Positions 27,532 through 36,127 of a stretch of 64,000 nt of DNA are shown one piece after another. The DNA comes from Glycomyces paridis. GTDB lineage: Bacteria > Actinomycetota > Actinomycetes > Mycobacteriales > Micromonosporaceae. Position 1 is the stretch's first letter. The number at the start of each line of letters is the position of its first letter. The notes beneath the pieces were generated by a model. That model saw only the letters and a list, made by a program, of their open reading frames with translations, was not told where the DNA came from and did no database searches. The stretch is taken from NCBI RefSeq assembly GCF_004912155.1, contig NZ_STGX01000017.1, forward strand, positions 16,830 to 80,829, in the 5' to 3' direction. A program made the position numbers and the translations under genes.

Positions 27532-28749
27532 CTATTTGCTGCCCTCGGCGAACTTCAGGAACTGCTGCTTGCTCGCCAGCTCCGACTCCGCCTTCTTGAT
27601 CCGGCCCGCGTTCCCGTCGGCCTTCGCGCGCTTGAGCTTCTCCTCGGCCTCGGCGACCTGCTGGCGCATCTGGAGCAGCAGCGGGTTCTCCTCGACCGGG
27701 ACCTTCCGCCACGCCGAGTCCAGCGCGTCGCGCAGCTTGTCCTCGACGTTGCGCAGACGACGCTGCAGCTTCGCCTGGTTCTTGCGCGGCACCGCGCCGA
27801 TGTCGTGCCAGCCCGCCTGGAGCTCCCGGAACGCCTGCTGGGCGCCCTTCGGGTCGGCCTCGATGTCGAGGGCCTCCGCCTGCTTGAGCAGCTCCTCCTT
27901 CGCGGCCTGGTTCGAGTCCAGCTCCGCGTCGCGCGCCGAGAACACCTCGGAACGGGCGTTGAAGAACACGTCCTGCGCCGCCCGGAACCGCTTCCAGGCC
28001 TTCTGCTCGGCGTCCGGCGCCAGTCGCCCGGCGTCCTTCCACTCGTTCATCAGACCCTTCAACCGGTCGGCCGTCGGCCCCCAGTCGGTCGACGCGGCCA
28101 GCTCCTCGGCCTGAGCGATCAGCTCTTCCTTCTTCTGGCCGATCACCTTGCGCTCGGCGTCCAGCTGCGAGAAGTAGGCGCCCCGGTGCCGCGTGAAGGT
28201 GTCGCGCGCGGCCGAGAACCGGCGCCACAGCTTCTGGTCGGTCTTCCGGTCCACACCGTGGATCGACTTCCACTCCTCGATGATCTCGCTGAAGCGCTGG
28301 CCCGAGGCCTTCCAGTGGCTGTCGCGGGCCGCCAGCTCCTCCGCCTCGGCCACGAGGGCCTCCTTGGCGGCGACGGCCTCCGCGCGCTCGGCGTCCTTGG
28401 CCGCCTTGAACTCGCCCAGCTTGTCGTCGGCGTGCTTCGACAGGCCGTCCAGGCGGGTCGCCAAGCCGTCGACGTCACCGACCACGGCCGCGGTGTCCAG
28501 GCCCTCGCGGAGCTTGCGCAGCTGCGAGGCCGCCTGCTCCACGTCGGCGGACTCCGAGTTCAGGCGCGCGGCGATGAGATCGACTTCGACCACGAGGTCG
28601 GCGTACTTGCGCGCGAAGTGCGCGATGCCCTCCTCGGTGGAGCCGGCCTGCCAGGAGCCGACCGCGCGCTCTCCGGAGGAGGTCTTCACATAGACCGTGC
28701 CGTCGGCGTCGATGCGGCCGAAGCTGGTCCAGTCTCCGAGGTCACTCAT
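27532..28749 (-). CDS. DUF349 domain protein
   Basis: A 405-residue, highly charged, all-helical protein with several DUF349 repeats (for example DSHWKASGQRFSEIIEEWKS and STDWGPTADRLKGLMNEWKD), each with the conserved Trp and the later WRRF/WKRF. It opens with a short beta-rich stretch, FGRIDADGTVYVKTS. Coiled coil is likely in the C-terminal 60 residues. No signal or membrane segment, so cytoplasmic. The family is widespread but its function is not established. It is divergent from miaA, with a palindromic promoter region between. Confidence 0.9.
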   Translation of the reverse strand: MSDLGDWTSFGRIDADGTVYVKTSSGERAVGSWQAGSTEEGIAHFARKYADLVVEVDLIAARLNSESADVEQAASQLRKLREGLDTAAVVGDVDGLATRLDGLSKHADDKLGEFKAAKDAERAEAVAAKEALVAEAEELAARDSHWKASGQRFSEIIEEWKSIHGVDRKTDQKLWRRFSAARDTFTRHRGAYFSQLDAERKVIGQKKEELIAQAEELAASTDWGPTADRLKGLMNEWKDAGRLAPDAEQKAWKRFRAAQDVFFNARSEVFSARDAELDSNQAAKEELLKQAEALDIEADPKGAQQAFRELQAGWHDIGAVPRKNQAKLQRRLRNVEDKLRDALDSAWRKVPVEENPLLLQMRQQVAEAEEKLKRAKADGNAGRIKKAESELASKQQFLKFAEGSK

Positions 28750-28778
28750 CGCGGTAATCTCAAATCCTTCACACGAAC

Positions 28779-28803
28779 TAGGGTACGTACTTCCCGTACC
28801 CTA
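28779..28803. promoter_or_regulatory. Symmetric divergent promoter / inverted repeat, DUF349-miaA
   Basis: TAGGGTACG-TACTTCC-CGTACCCTA, a perfect 9-bp inverted repeat. Each arm contains TACCCT, a good actinobacterial -10 hexamer, on the strand pointing to its own gene, so the palindrome may simply be two mirrored -10 boxes or also an operator. Confidence 0.5.
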
Positions 28804-28863
28804 CGGTGGTCGGCGGGTCCCCGCCAGCCGGGTGGGACCGCACGAACCGAGGGGGTCATTCCG

Positions 28864-28914
28864 TTGAGCCATCCCGAGCCGCAGCTCGCGAACGCCGCCG
28901 AGACCGCCGACTGA
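28864..28914 (+). CDS. 16-residue micro-ORF coupled to miaA
   Basis: TTG 28864 starts a frame encoding MSHPEPQLANAAETAD and ending in TGA, whose last base is the first of the miaA ATG (TGATG). A GAGGGGG ribosome site precedes it by eight bases, while miaA has none of its own. Translation of this peptide would therefore deliver ribosomes to miaA. It may be a leader for coupling and not a functional peptide. Confidence 0.4.
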   Translation: MSHPEPQLANAAETAD

Positions 28915-29870
28915 TGGCCCGCGGACTCCGCCGGGAGGCGGGTGGCGGCACCCCCACCCTACAGCCGCCGGTGATCGCCGTCGTAGGCCCCACCGCGGCC
29001 GGCAAGACAGCGCTCTCCGTCGCCCTCGCGCTGGCCCTCGACGGCGAGGTCGTCAACGCCGACTCGATGCAGCTGTACCGGGGCATGGACATCGGCACGG
29101 CCAAGATCACGCCCGAGGAGCGGCGCGGGGTGCCCCACCACGTGTTCGACGTCCTCGACGTCACCGAGACGGCCGACGTCGCCGGGTACCAGCGCCTCGC
29201 CCGTGAAGCCATCGCCGACATCCGCTCGCGCGGACGCCGCCCGATCCTCGTGGGCGGCTCCGGCCTGTACGTGCAGGCCGCCCTGGACGAGATGGACTTC
29301 CCCGGCACCGACCCCGAGATCCGCGCCCGACTCGAAGCCGACCTCGAAGCCCACGGCTCCGCAGCGCTGTGGGAGCGCCTGCGGGACCTCGACGCCGAGG
29401 CCGCGAAGGCGATCCTGCCCTCCAACGGCCGCCGCGTCGTGCGCGCGCTCGAAGTCGTGGAACTCACCGGCTCCTTCACCGCGTCGCTGCCCGAACCGAA
29501 GGCGCACCTGGAAGCCGTGCGCATCGGCGTCGACCTCGACACGGCCGCACTCGACGAGCGCATCGAGCGCCGCGTGCGGACCATGTGGGACGCCGGACTC
29601 CTCGACGAGGTCCGGACCCTGGAGACCCGCGGCCTGCGCGAGGGCCGCACCGCCTGGCGCGCCCTCGGCTACCAGCAGGTGCTCGCCCACTTCGCGGGGG
29701 AGTACGACGAGGACGAGGCCTTCCGCCGCACCGTCCAGGGCACGCGCCGCTTCGTGCGCCGCCAGCGCTCCTGGTTCAAAAGGGACGGCCGCATCGAATG
29801 GTTCGATGCGGCCGATCCTCAGTTGTCGCAGCGGGCCCTGGCCTTCGCGGCGGGCCCGCCCGGTGACGCG
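28914..29870 (+). CDS. miaA: tRNA dimethylallyltransferase
   Basis: Transfers dimethylallyl to A37 of tRNAs, making the substrate of MiaB. P-loop VVGPTAAGKTALS near residue 25, then EVVNADSMQLYRGMDIGTAK, the HHVFDVLD motif, LVGGSGLYVQA and the C-terminal RRQRSWFKRD followed by IEWFDA. Family length is about 300-320 residues, which corresponds to an end near 29860. No in-frame stop is present there: the frame stays open to 31094, antisense to the next gene. I give the conserved part only. Either a real stop loss or a one-base sequence error near 29811-29863. Confidence 0.85.
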
Positions 29871-30866
29871 TTAGGCCCGCGGGTTCGGGGCCGTGGTCTC
29901 CTTCGGGTCGGTCACGGCGACCGGCGCGAGGAGCTCGTTGACCTTCGCGTAGACCTCCGCCGGGAGCTTCACGCCGACGGCCTTGACGTTCTCCTCGACC
30001 TGCTCGGGGCGGGTCGCGCCGATGATCGCCGCCGACACGTTCGAGTTCTGGAGCACCCACGCCAGGCTCAGCTGCGCGATGCTCAGGCCCAGCTCCTCGC
30101 CGATCGGGCCGAGCTGCTGCACGCGCTCGAGCACGTCGTCCTTGAGCCAGTTCTCCACGAAGCGCCCGAACTTCGGGTCGGCGCCGCGCGAGCCCGCCGG
30201 AGCGCCCTGGCCCGGCTTGTACTTGCCCGAGAGGATGCCGCCGGCCAGCGGGGACCACACGATCTGGCCGATGCCCAGCTCCTCGGAGGCCGGCACGACC
30301 TCCGCCTCGATGACCCTCCACAGCGCCGAGTACTGCGGCTGGGAGGACACGAACTGGATCTTCAGCTCCTTCGCCAGGTCGGCCGCGGCCCGGATCTGCT
30401 CGGCGGTCCACTCCGAGACGCCGATGTACTGGGCCTTGCCCGAGCGCACCACGTCGGCGAACGCCTGCATGGTCTCCTCGAGCGGGGTCTCCACGTCCCA
30501 GCGGTGGGCCTGGTACAGCTCCACCCGGTCGGTCTGGAGGCGCCGCAGCGAGTTGTCGATCGACTCCCTGATGTGCTTCGCGGACAGGCCCCGGTCGTTC
30601 TTGCCCGGGCCCATCGGCCAGTACACCTTGGTGAAGATCTCGATGCCGTCGCGCCGCTGGCCCTTGAGCGCGCGCCCCAGGACCTCCTCGGCCGCGCCCT
30701 GCGCGTACACGTCGGCGGTGTCGAAGGTGGTGATGCCGGCGTCGAGGGCCGCGTTCACGCATGCGACCGCGGCGTCCTCCTCCACCTGCCCGCCGTGGGT
30801 GATCCAGTTGCCGTAGACCAGTTCGGAGATGACGAGGCCGGAGCGGCCGAGATGACGGAATTCCAT
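29871..30866 (-). CDS. Aldo/keto reductase (potassium-channel beta-subunit type)
   Basis: A 331-residue NADPH-dependent reductase with a TIM barrel. The catalytic tetrad is visible: Asp and Tyr in FDTADVYAQG (about residues 49-54), Lys in IFTKVYW and His in YQAHRWD. The NADP-binding end reads NSNVSAAIIGATRPEQVEEN. The sequence type matches the AKR6/KCNAB-like group common in actinobacteria, which reduce aldehydes or ketones of unclear identity. It converges on miaA: its stop lies where the miaA frame should have ended. Confidence 0.93.
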   Translation of the reverse strand: MEFRHLGRSGLVISELVYGNWITHGGQVEEDAAVACVNAALDAGITTFDTADVYAQGAAEEVLGRALKGQRRDGIEIFTKVYWPMGPGKNDRGLSAKHIRESIDNSLRRLQTDRVELYQAHRWDVETPLEETMQAFADVVRSGKAQYIGVSEWTAEQIRAAADLAKELKIQFVSSQPQYSALWRVIEAEVVPASEELGIGQIVWSPLAGGILSGKYKPGQGAPAGSRGADPKFGRFVENWLKDDVLERVQQLGPIGEELGLSIAQLSLAWVLQNSNVSAAIIGATRPEQVEENVKAVGVKLPAEVYAKVNELLAPVAVTDPKETTAPNPRA

Positions 30867-31094
30867 GCCCGAAAGCCTACCTGCCGCACGGCTAGCGTCA
30901 ACGCAATCACCGTCACAGGTACACCGCCCCCGCCGATAGCCGTACCGCGCGGGCGATCCGCGTCACCTACAGCGGGCCGTCGTCGATCGACACCGCCGCG
31001 TCGAGCGTGCGCAGCGCCTCGGCCTTGTCGGCGCGCACCGGCACGATCTCGCCGCCGTCCAGGCCCAGCACCCCCCACGAGTACCCGTCGGTGA
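29871..31094 (+). other. Read-through extension of the miaA frame
   Basis: In-frame continuation of miaA for about 407 codons, running antisense through the whole aldo/keto reductase gene. Its sequence is Arg/Leu/Asp-rich low complexity and looks like the shadow of the opposite gene, so it is probably not functional protein. It is listed because the genomic sequence as given provides no earlier stop. Confidence 0.5.
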
Positions 31095-32046
31095 CGAGGA
31101 ACCCCGAAGGATGGACCTCCACGCGCTGGTAGCGCGGCGGCACCACGACCCGCCCCGACCGGTGCACGACGAGCACCCGCCCGCGCTGGGAGGCCGCGGC
31201 GACGCCGTTGACGAACCCGGTGACGGTGCGCCCGTCCGCGGTCGGGGTCTCCATCGAGCTGTAGAGCATCGGGACGACGACGGTGCCGTTGCGGTCGATC
31301 GCGCCCCAGTCGGCCTGGCACACCGCGGCGACCCCGCCGCGGAAGTCCCCGGCCTGGCTGAACGCGGCCTGCACCACCGGCTGCCCGTTCGGCCCGAGGT
31401 ACCCGAAGCGGCCGGTCTGCTGGTCCTGGAACCGCTCCGGCGCGGGATGCCCGGCCCGCTCGGGCCAGCCGCGCGGCGGCGGCCCGAACCCGGTCTTGGC
31501 GGCGTGCTCCTCGATGATCGCGAGCGCGGTCTCCACGATCTGCATGACGAAGCCGTGCGGGTTCTGCTCCGAGGCGCGCTGGACGTGGATGAGCGACTCG
31601 GTGATGCGCCCCTGCGCGATGCACGAGAGCCCGGCGTAGGCGCGGACGGCGCCGGTCAGCGTCCGCGGCAGCTCGCCGGCCTCGGCGAGCGCGAACAGCT
31701 GGTCGGCCTCCTCGTAGCGCCCGCGCACCCGCAGGACCTGCCCGAGGCGGGCGCGGGCGGGGGCGAGCAGGAGGTCGGCGCCGACGGCCTCGGCGTACTT
31801 GACGGCGGCGGCCGCGTCGACCTCGGCGGCGTCGAAGTCGCCGAGGACCCGCAGGATCACCGCGCGCACGCCCAGCAGGCGCGACTGGTCGGCCTCGGCG
31901 GCGTGGCGCCCGAGGCGCATCGTGGCCTCCTCGCGGATCTGCTGGAGGGCCACGGTGTCGGCGATCGCGTGGCGCATCGTGGCGCGATCGAGTGGGCCGA
32001 GGGCGCGGAACAACCCCGCCCGCAAGTCCGCCGCGACATCCACCAC
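30967..32046 (-). CDS. TPR-like and WG-repeat protein
   Basis: A 359-residue cytoplasmic protein of unknown role. The N-terminal half (about 1-190) is helical with TPR-like repeats (for example SRLLGVRAVILRVLGDFDAA and RARLGQVLRVRGRYEEADQ). The C-terminal half has WG beta repeats: GRFGYLGPNGQPVV, ADWGAIDRNGTVVVP and YSWGVLGLDGGEIVP, each with G-x-I/L-D-x-x-G. WG repeats occur in proteins linked to peptidoglycan or effector binding, but no activity can be assigned. GTG 32046 has GGAAAG eight bases upstream; GTG 32043 is an alternative. Confidence 0.8.
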   Translation of the reverse strand: MVDVAADLRAGLFRALGPLDRATMRHAIADTVALQQIREEATMRLGRHAAEADQSRLLGVRAVILRVLGDFDAAEVDAAAAVKYAEAVGADLLLAPARARLGQVLRVRGRYEEADQLFALAEAGELPRTLTGAVRAYAGLSCIAQGRITESLIHVQRASEQNPHGFVMQIVETALAIIEEHAAKTGFGPPPRGWPERAGHPAPERFQDQQTGRFGYLGPNGQPVVQAAFSQAGDFRGGVAAVCQADWGAIDRNGTVVVPMLYSSMETPTADGRTVTGFVNGVAAASQRGRVLVVHRSGRVVVPPRYQRVEVHPSGFLVTDGYSWGVLGLDGGEIVPVRADKAEALRTLDAAVSIDDGPL

Positions 32047-32198
32047 GTTGACTACTTTCCGGGGTCGGGAAGGGCTACGACTATTCGAGGGTAAGCCATC
32101 GGGGACCCGGGAGGGTTCACCGCGGTGCGCCGGGCCTGGCCGATGGGACGGGCGGCGCGGGCGCGCCGCCCCGGGTCGCAGGGCCGGGGCCCCGCCCC

Positions 32199-32852
32199 CT
32201 ACTTGACGACCTTGCCGAGGTCGTCCTCGGTGGCCTTGTAGCTCATGCGGGCGCGCGGGTTGCGCATCGAACGGGGCATGATGCTCCGCTGGATCGCGTA
32301 CCAGTAAAGGGAGCCCTTGCGCTGCTCGGTCTTGGGGAAGCGCTGGAACACCAGGCGCTTGACGCGGCGGCACAGGAGCACCGACTCCAGGACGATGACG
32401 GCCGTCAGCGCCAAGAGCGCGATGAACAGGTAGCCCTGGAGCTGCACGTTCCCGGAGGTGGAGAAGATGAGGATCGCGAAGGCCGCGAACATGTAGTACT
32501 GGCCGACCGACCAGCGGCCGTCGACGATGTCGCGCACCAGCAGGCGCTCGGCGCCGCGGTCGCGGGGCAGGTGGTACTTGTCGAAGAGCGGGTCGCCCTT
32601 CCACTGGCCCTCGGCGATGCGGGCGCGCTCGGCCCGGACGTCGTCCTTGGCCTGGCGCTTCTGCTCCTTGGTGAGCGGGCCGGACTTCTTGACGGCCTCG
32701 CGCTTCTCCTTGTTGGTCAACGGCGGGTTGACCGGGGGGCGCGCCTTGGACTGGTTGGGCCGCTTCGGGGTGGCCTTCCCCTTCTTGTCGGTGGCGGAGA
32801 CCGGCTTGGGTTCCTCAATGGCAGGGACTGCCTGGGCGGACTTCTTCCCCAC
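32199..32852 (-). CDS. DUF3043 membrane protein
   Basis: A 217-residue actinobacterial protein of the DUF3043 family. A Lys/Pro-rich tail (about 1-80) leads to GDPLFDKYHLPRDRGAERLL, the family signature, then two transmembrane helices (about 115-160) and a basic C-terminal region. Function not established. I chose GTG 32852, preceded by GGAAGG about ten bases earlier; an in-frame ATG at 32900 would add 16 residues. It lies between the WG-repeat gene and murA on the same strand. Confidence 0.85.
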   Translation of the reverse strand: MGKKSAQAVPAIEEPKPVSATDKKGKATPKRPNQSKARPPVNPPLTNKEKREAVKKSGPLTKEQKRQAKDDVRAERARIAEGQWKGDPLFDKYHLPRDRGAERLLVRDIVDGRWSVGQYYMFAAFAILIFSTSGNVQLQGYLFIALLALTAVIVLESVLLCRRVKRLVFQRFPKTEQRKGSLYWYAIQRSIMPRSMRNPRARMSYKATEDDLGKVVK

Positions 32853-32965
32853 TGACGATCGGCCTTCCTCAACTCGCGGCGGGCGGTGTCCTCCAAGCAT
32901 ACCCACGGGTGTTCGGCCCCCGAAATTTACGGTTTGCCCAATTGATCGGGGGCCGTTCCCGTAGG

Positions 32966-34333
32966 TCAGGGGCGCGGGCGCTCGATCTTGGCGCCGAGGC
33001 CGAGGAGCTTGGCCTCGAAGTTCTCGTAACCGCGCGTGATGTAGCGGTCGACGCCGTAGACGCGCGAGGTGCCCTCGGCGGCCATCGCGGCGATGAGGTG
33101 GCTGAACCCGGCCCGCAGGTCGGGGATCTGGAGGTCGGCGGCGTGCAGCTTCGACGGCCCGGCGATGACCGCCGAGTGCAGGAAGTTGCGCCGGCCCCAC
33201 CGGCAGGGGGTCCCGCCGAGGCAGTCGGAGTACAGCTCGATGTTGGCGCCCATGCGGCGCAGCTCGGAGGTGTAGCCGAAGCGGTTCTCGTACACGGTCT
33301 CGTGCATGATCGACAGGCCGTCGGCCTGGGTGAGGGCCACCACGATCGGCTGCTGCCAGTCGGTCATGAGCCCGGGGTGCACGTCGGTCTCCAGGGCCAC
33401 CGGCTTGAGCGCGGTGCCCGGGTGCCAGAAGCGGATGCCGCCGGTGTTCGGGTCGTCGTCGACCTCGTAGGCGCCGCCGATCGAGCGGAACACGTTGAGG
33501 AAGGTCATCATGTCGGCCTGCTCGGCGCCGCGCACGAACACGTTGCCGCCGGTGGCGAGCGCCGCCGAGGCCCACGAGGCGGCCTCGATGCGGTCGGGGA
33601 GCGCCCGGTGCGAGTAGCCCTTGAGTTCCTCGACGCCCACGATCTCGATGACGCGGTTGGTGTGGACCTTGATGATCGCGCCCATCTTCTGGAGGATGCA
33701 GATCAGGTCCACGATCTCCGGCTCGATCGCGGCGTTGCGCAGCTCGGTCGTGCCCTTCGCCATGACGGCGGTGAGCAGGACCTGCTCGGTCGCGCCGACC
33801 GAGGGGTACTCCAGCTCGTAGCGGATGCCGTGGAGGCCGTTCGGGGCCGAGAGGTGCGTGCCGTCGGGGCCCTTCTCGACAACGGCGCCGAACTCGCGCA
33901 GCGCGTCCAGGTGGAAGTCGATGGGGCGACCGCCGATGTTGCAGCCGCCGAGGTCGGGGATGAAGGCCCGGCCGAGGCGGTGCAGGAGCGGCCCGCACAG
34001 CAGGATCGGGATGCGGCTGGTCCCGGCGTGGACGTTGATCTCCTCGACGCCGGCGGACTCGACCGAGGTCGGGTCCATGTACAGCGTGTCGCCGTCGAGC
34101 TCGACCTCGACGCCGTGGACGCGCAGGAGCCCGGTGACGACCTCGACGTCCCTGATCGCGGGGACCGAGCGCAGGATCGAGGGGGAGGTGCCCAGGAGCG
34201 CCGCGACCATCGCCTTCGAGACGAGGTTCTTCGCCCCGCGGACGGTGACCTCGCCTTCGAGCGGGGTGCCGCCGTGGACGATCAGCACGTCGTCGGAGGC
34301 GGCGGTCTCGGGGGTGGCGTCGGTGCTGCTCAA
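32966..34333 (-). CDS. murA: UDP-N-acetylglucosamine 1-carboxyvinyltransferase
   Basis: First committed step of peptidoglycan synthesis: transfers enolpyruvyl from PEP to UDP-GlcNAc. 455 residues with two inside-out EPSP-synthase-like domains. The active Lys/Asn are in RGAKNLVSKAM near residue 28, and the mobile loop reads IPDLGGCNIGGRPIDFH with the Cys that fosfomycin alkylates; mycobacteria have Asp there, so this protein is expected to be of the sensitive type. Start is TTG 34333 with GAGGAG six bases upstream; the open frame beyond is not conserved. No other murein gene is adjacent. Confidence 0.94.
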   Translation of the reverse strand: MSSTDATPETAASDDVLIVHGGTPLEGEVTVRGAKNLVSKAMVAALLGTSPSILRSVPAIRDVEVVTGLLRVHGVEVELDGDTLYMDPTSVESAGVEEINVHAGTSRIPILLCGPLLHRLGRAFIPDLGGCNIGGRPIDFHLDALREFGAVVEKGPDGTHLSAPNGLHGIRYELEYPSVGATEQVLLTAVMAKGTTELRNAAIEPEIVDLICILQKMGAIIKVHTNRVIEIVGVEELKGYSHRALPDRIEAASWASAALATGGNVFVRGAEQADMMTFLNVFRSIGGAYEVDDDPNTGGIRFWHPGTALKPVALETDVHPGLMTDWQQPIVVALTQADGLSIMHETVYENRFGYTSELRRMGANIELYSDCLGGTPCRWGRRNFLHSAVIAGPSKLHAADLQIPDLRAGFSHLIAAMAAEGTSRVYGVDRYITRGYENFEAKLLGLGAKIERPRP

Positions 34334-34578
34334 CAGGTCTCCTCGATGGGTGGAGTTCTGGATCTGAAGCCGGGAAGCGCCGGTGCCGGCGGCGGGTCCG
34401 CGGCGGTGACGGTCGGCCGGGAGCCTGGTTTCACGACGCTGCTCGGGAGCCGTGAACTTCAGGTGGCGGACCAACGATAACGGAATAGCCACAAGGAAAA
34501 CGCCCAGGTGGCGCCATAACCCACGGTGATCATGCGCACCACTCGTTCGTGCAACGCGGGCCCCTCCGCGGGCGTGAT

Positions 34579-34605
34579 GCGGACCCCGCCCGAGACGGGG
34601 CCCGC
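34579..34605 (-). terminator. nadA terminator hairpin
   Basis: GCGGACCCCG pairs with CGGGGCCCGC (one mismatch, 7-base loop), beginning nine bases after the nadA stop on the minus strand. Confidence 0.6.
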
Positions 34606-34613
34606 ACCCGGGA

Positions 34614-35780
34614 CTACGGCAGCGCGAGCATCCGGTCGAGGGCCTCGCGCGCGTACGCGGCGGTGGCCGGGTCCACGGTGATGGTGTTCGGGACGCGCCC
34701 GGCCACCAGCTCCTCCAGGGCCCACACCAGGTGCGGCAGGTCGATCCGGTTCATGGTCGAGCAGTAGCAGACCGTCTTGTCGAGGAACGAGATCTTCTTG
34801 TCCGGGAAGCGGTTCGCCAAGCGCCGCACCAGGTTCAGCTCGGTGCCCACGGCCCACGAGGAGCCGGGCTCGGCCTCCTCCAGGCGCTTGATGATGTACT
34901 CGGTCGAACCGACGTAGTCGGCCGCGGCCACCACCTCGTGCTTGCACTCGGGGTGGACCATGATGTTGACCTCGGGGTCGAGGCGGCGCATCTCCTCGAC
35001 GCATTCGAGGGTGAAGCGCCCGTGGACCGAGCAGTGGCCCTTCCACAGGATGATCTTCGCGTTCCGCAGCTCCTCGTCGGTGAGGCCGCCGTTCGGCTTG
35101 TGCGGGTTGTAGAGCGCGCAGTCGTCGAGCGAGTAGCCCAGCTCGCGGACCATCGTGTTGCGGCCCAGGTGCTGGTCGGGCAGGAACAGGACCTTCTCGC
35201 CGTGGTCGTACGCCCACCGCAGTGCCCGCTCGGCGTTCGAGGAGGTGCAGACCAGGCCGCCCTCGCGCCCCACGAAGCCCTTGATGGCGGCCGTGGAGTT
35301 CATGTACGTGACCGGCACGGTCACGTCCGCGATCCCGACCCGCTGGAGGTCCTCCCAGCATTGCTCGACCTGCGAGGCCGTGGCCATGTCCGCCATCGAG
35401 CAGCCCGCGGCCAGGTCCGGCAGGATCACCTGCTGGTGCTCGCCGGTGAGGATGTCGGCGCTCTCGGCCATGAAGTGCACGCCGCAGAACAGGATGTACT
35501 CCGCGTCGGGGCGCGCCGCGGCCTGCTGCGCGAGCTTGAACGAGTCGCCGGTGACGTCGGCGAACTGGATCACCTCGTCGCGCTGGTAGTGGTGGCCCAG
35601 GACGAACACGTTGCCGCCGAGGGCCTCCTTGGCGGCGGTCGCTCGCGCGACCAGATCGGGGTCGGAGGGAGCGGGCAGCTCGCCGGGACAGTCGACGCCG
35701 CGCTCGGAGCCGGCGTCGGTCCCCCGCCCGAGCAGCAGCAGCGCGGTCTGAGTGGATGCAGGTTCGTTGAAGCCCGTCAT
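34614..35780 (-). CDS. nadA: Quinolinate synthase
   Basis: Condenses iminoaspartate with dihydroxyacetone phosphate to quinolinate in de novo NAD synthesis, using an oxygen-sensitive 4Fe-4S cluster. 388 residues; candidate cluster Cys are in FCGVHFMAESA, MVHPECKHEV and KTVCYCSTMN, and the substrate-binding LGHHYQRDEVIQFADVTGDS is near residue 60. The start is ATG 35780; TAGGAT ends seven bases before, so it may be leaderless. Upstream in-frame Met codons add non-conserved residues. nadB and nadC, its usual neighbours, are not in the window; nadE is at 55.7 kb. Confidence 0.95.
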   Translation of the reverse strand: MTGFNEPASTQTALLLLGRGTDAGSERGVDCPGELPAPSDPDLVARATAAKEALGGNVFVLGHHYQRDEVIQFADVTGDSFKLAQQAAARPDAEYILFCGVHFMAESADILTGEHQQVILPDLAAGCSMADMATASQVEQCWEDLQRVGIADVTVPVTYMNSTAAIKGFVGREGGLVCTSSNAERALRWAYDHGEKVLFLPDQHLGRNTMVRELGYSLDDCALYNPHKPNGGLTDEELRNAKIILWKGHCSVHGRFTLECVEEMRRLDPEVNIMVHPECKHEVVAAADYVGSTEYIIKRLEEAEPGSSWAVGTELNLVRRLANRFPDKKISFLDKTVCYCSTMNRIDLPHLVWALEELVAGRVPNTITVDPATAAYAREALDRMLALP

Positions 35781-36127
35781 ACGCGCCATCCTAATCCGTT
35801 CCGAGCCCTCCTCGGCTCCACCGAACCCTCCGGCCCCGTCCGTCACCCGTCGGGTCCGCCGTCACACCCCCGAGGCACCATCGAAGCCGGGGGGACCGCC
35901 GAATCGAGGCGGACTCACCTTTCGGGCGCGGCCCGTCCACGGGCGCCGTCGCACCCTCCGGGCACCATCGAAGCCGGGGGGACCGGCGGTCCGACACGCC
36001 CGACCCCCGGACCGCCGACACGCCGCCGCCCCGCGCCGCGCAACCGCTTCCGAATCCACCACCACCGCTCCGCCGCCGCCCGGCAAGCGGTTACACGACC
36101 GCCTCGGGCATCCTCTACGCTCTTGGT
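35781..36127. other. Divergent nadA/glxK region with 25-bp direct repeats
   Basis: 347 bases between divergent genes. A 25-base direct repeat occurs at 35874-35898 and 35961-35985, exactly 87 bases apart; similarity extends about 17 bases upstream of each copy. TACGCT (36116-36121) is a likely -10 box for glycerate kinase. Frames through the repeats encode Arg/Pro-rich low-complexity sequence, and I see no gene. Confidence 0.5.
35874..35985. repeat. Pair of 25-bp direct repeats, 87-bp period
   Basis: Both copies begin GGCACCATCGAAGCC, continue with six G and end ACCG. Preceding bases (GCCGTC, then CACCC) are also shared with scattered changes. The purpose is unknown; candidates are a tandem duplication of a regulator site or of structured 5' RNA. 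Confidence 0.7.
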
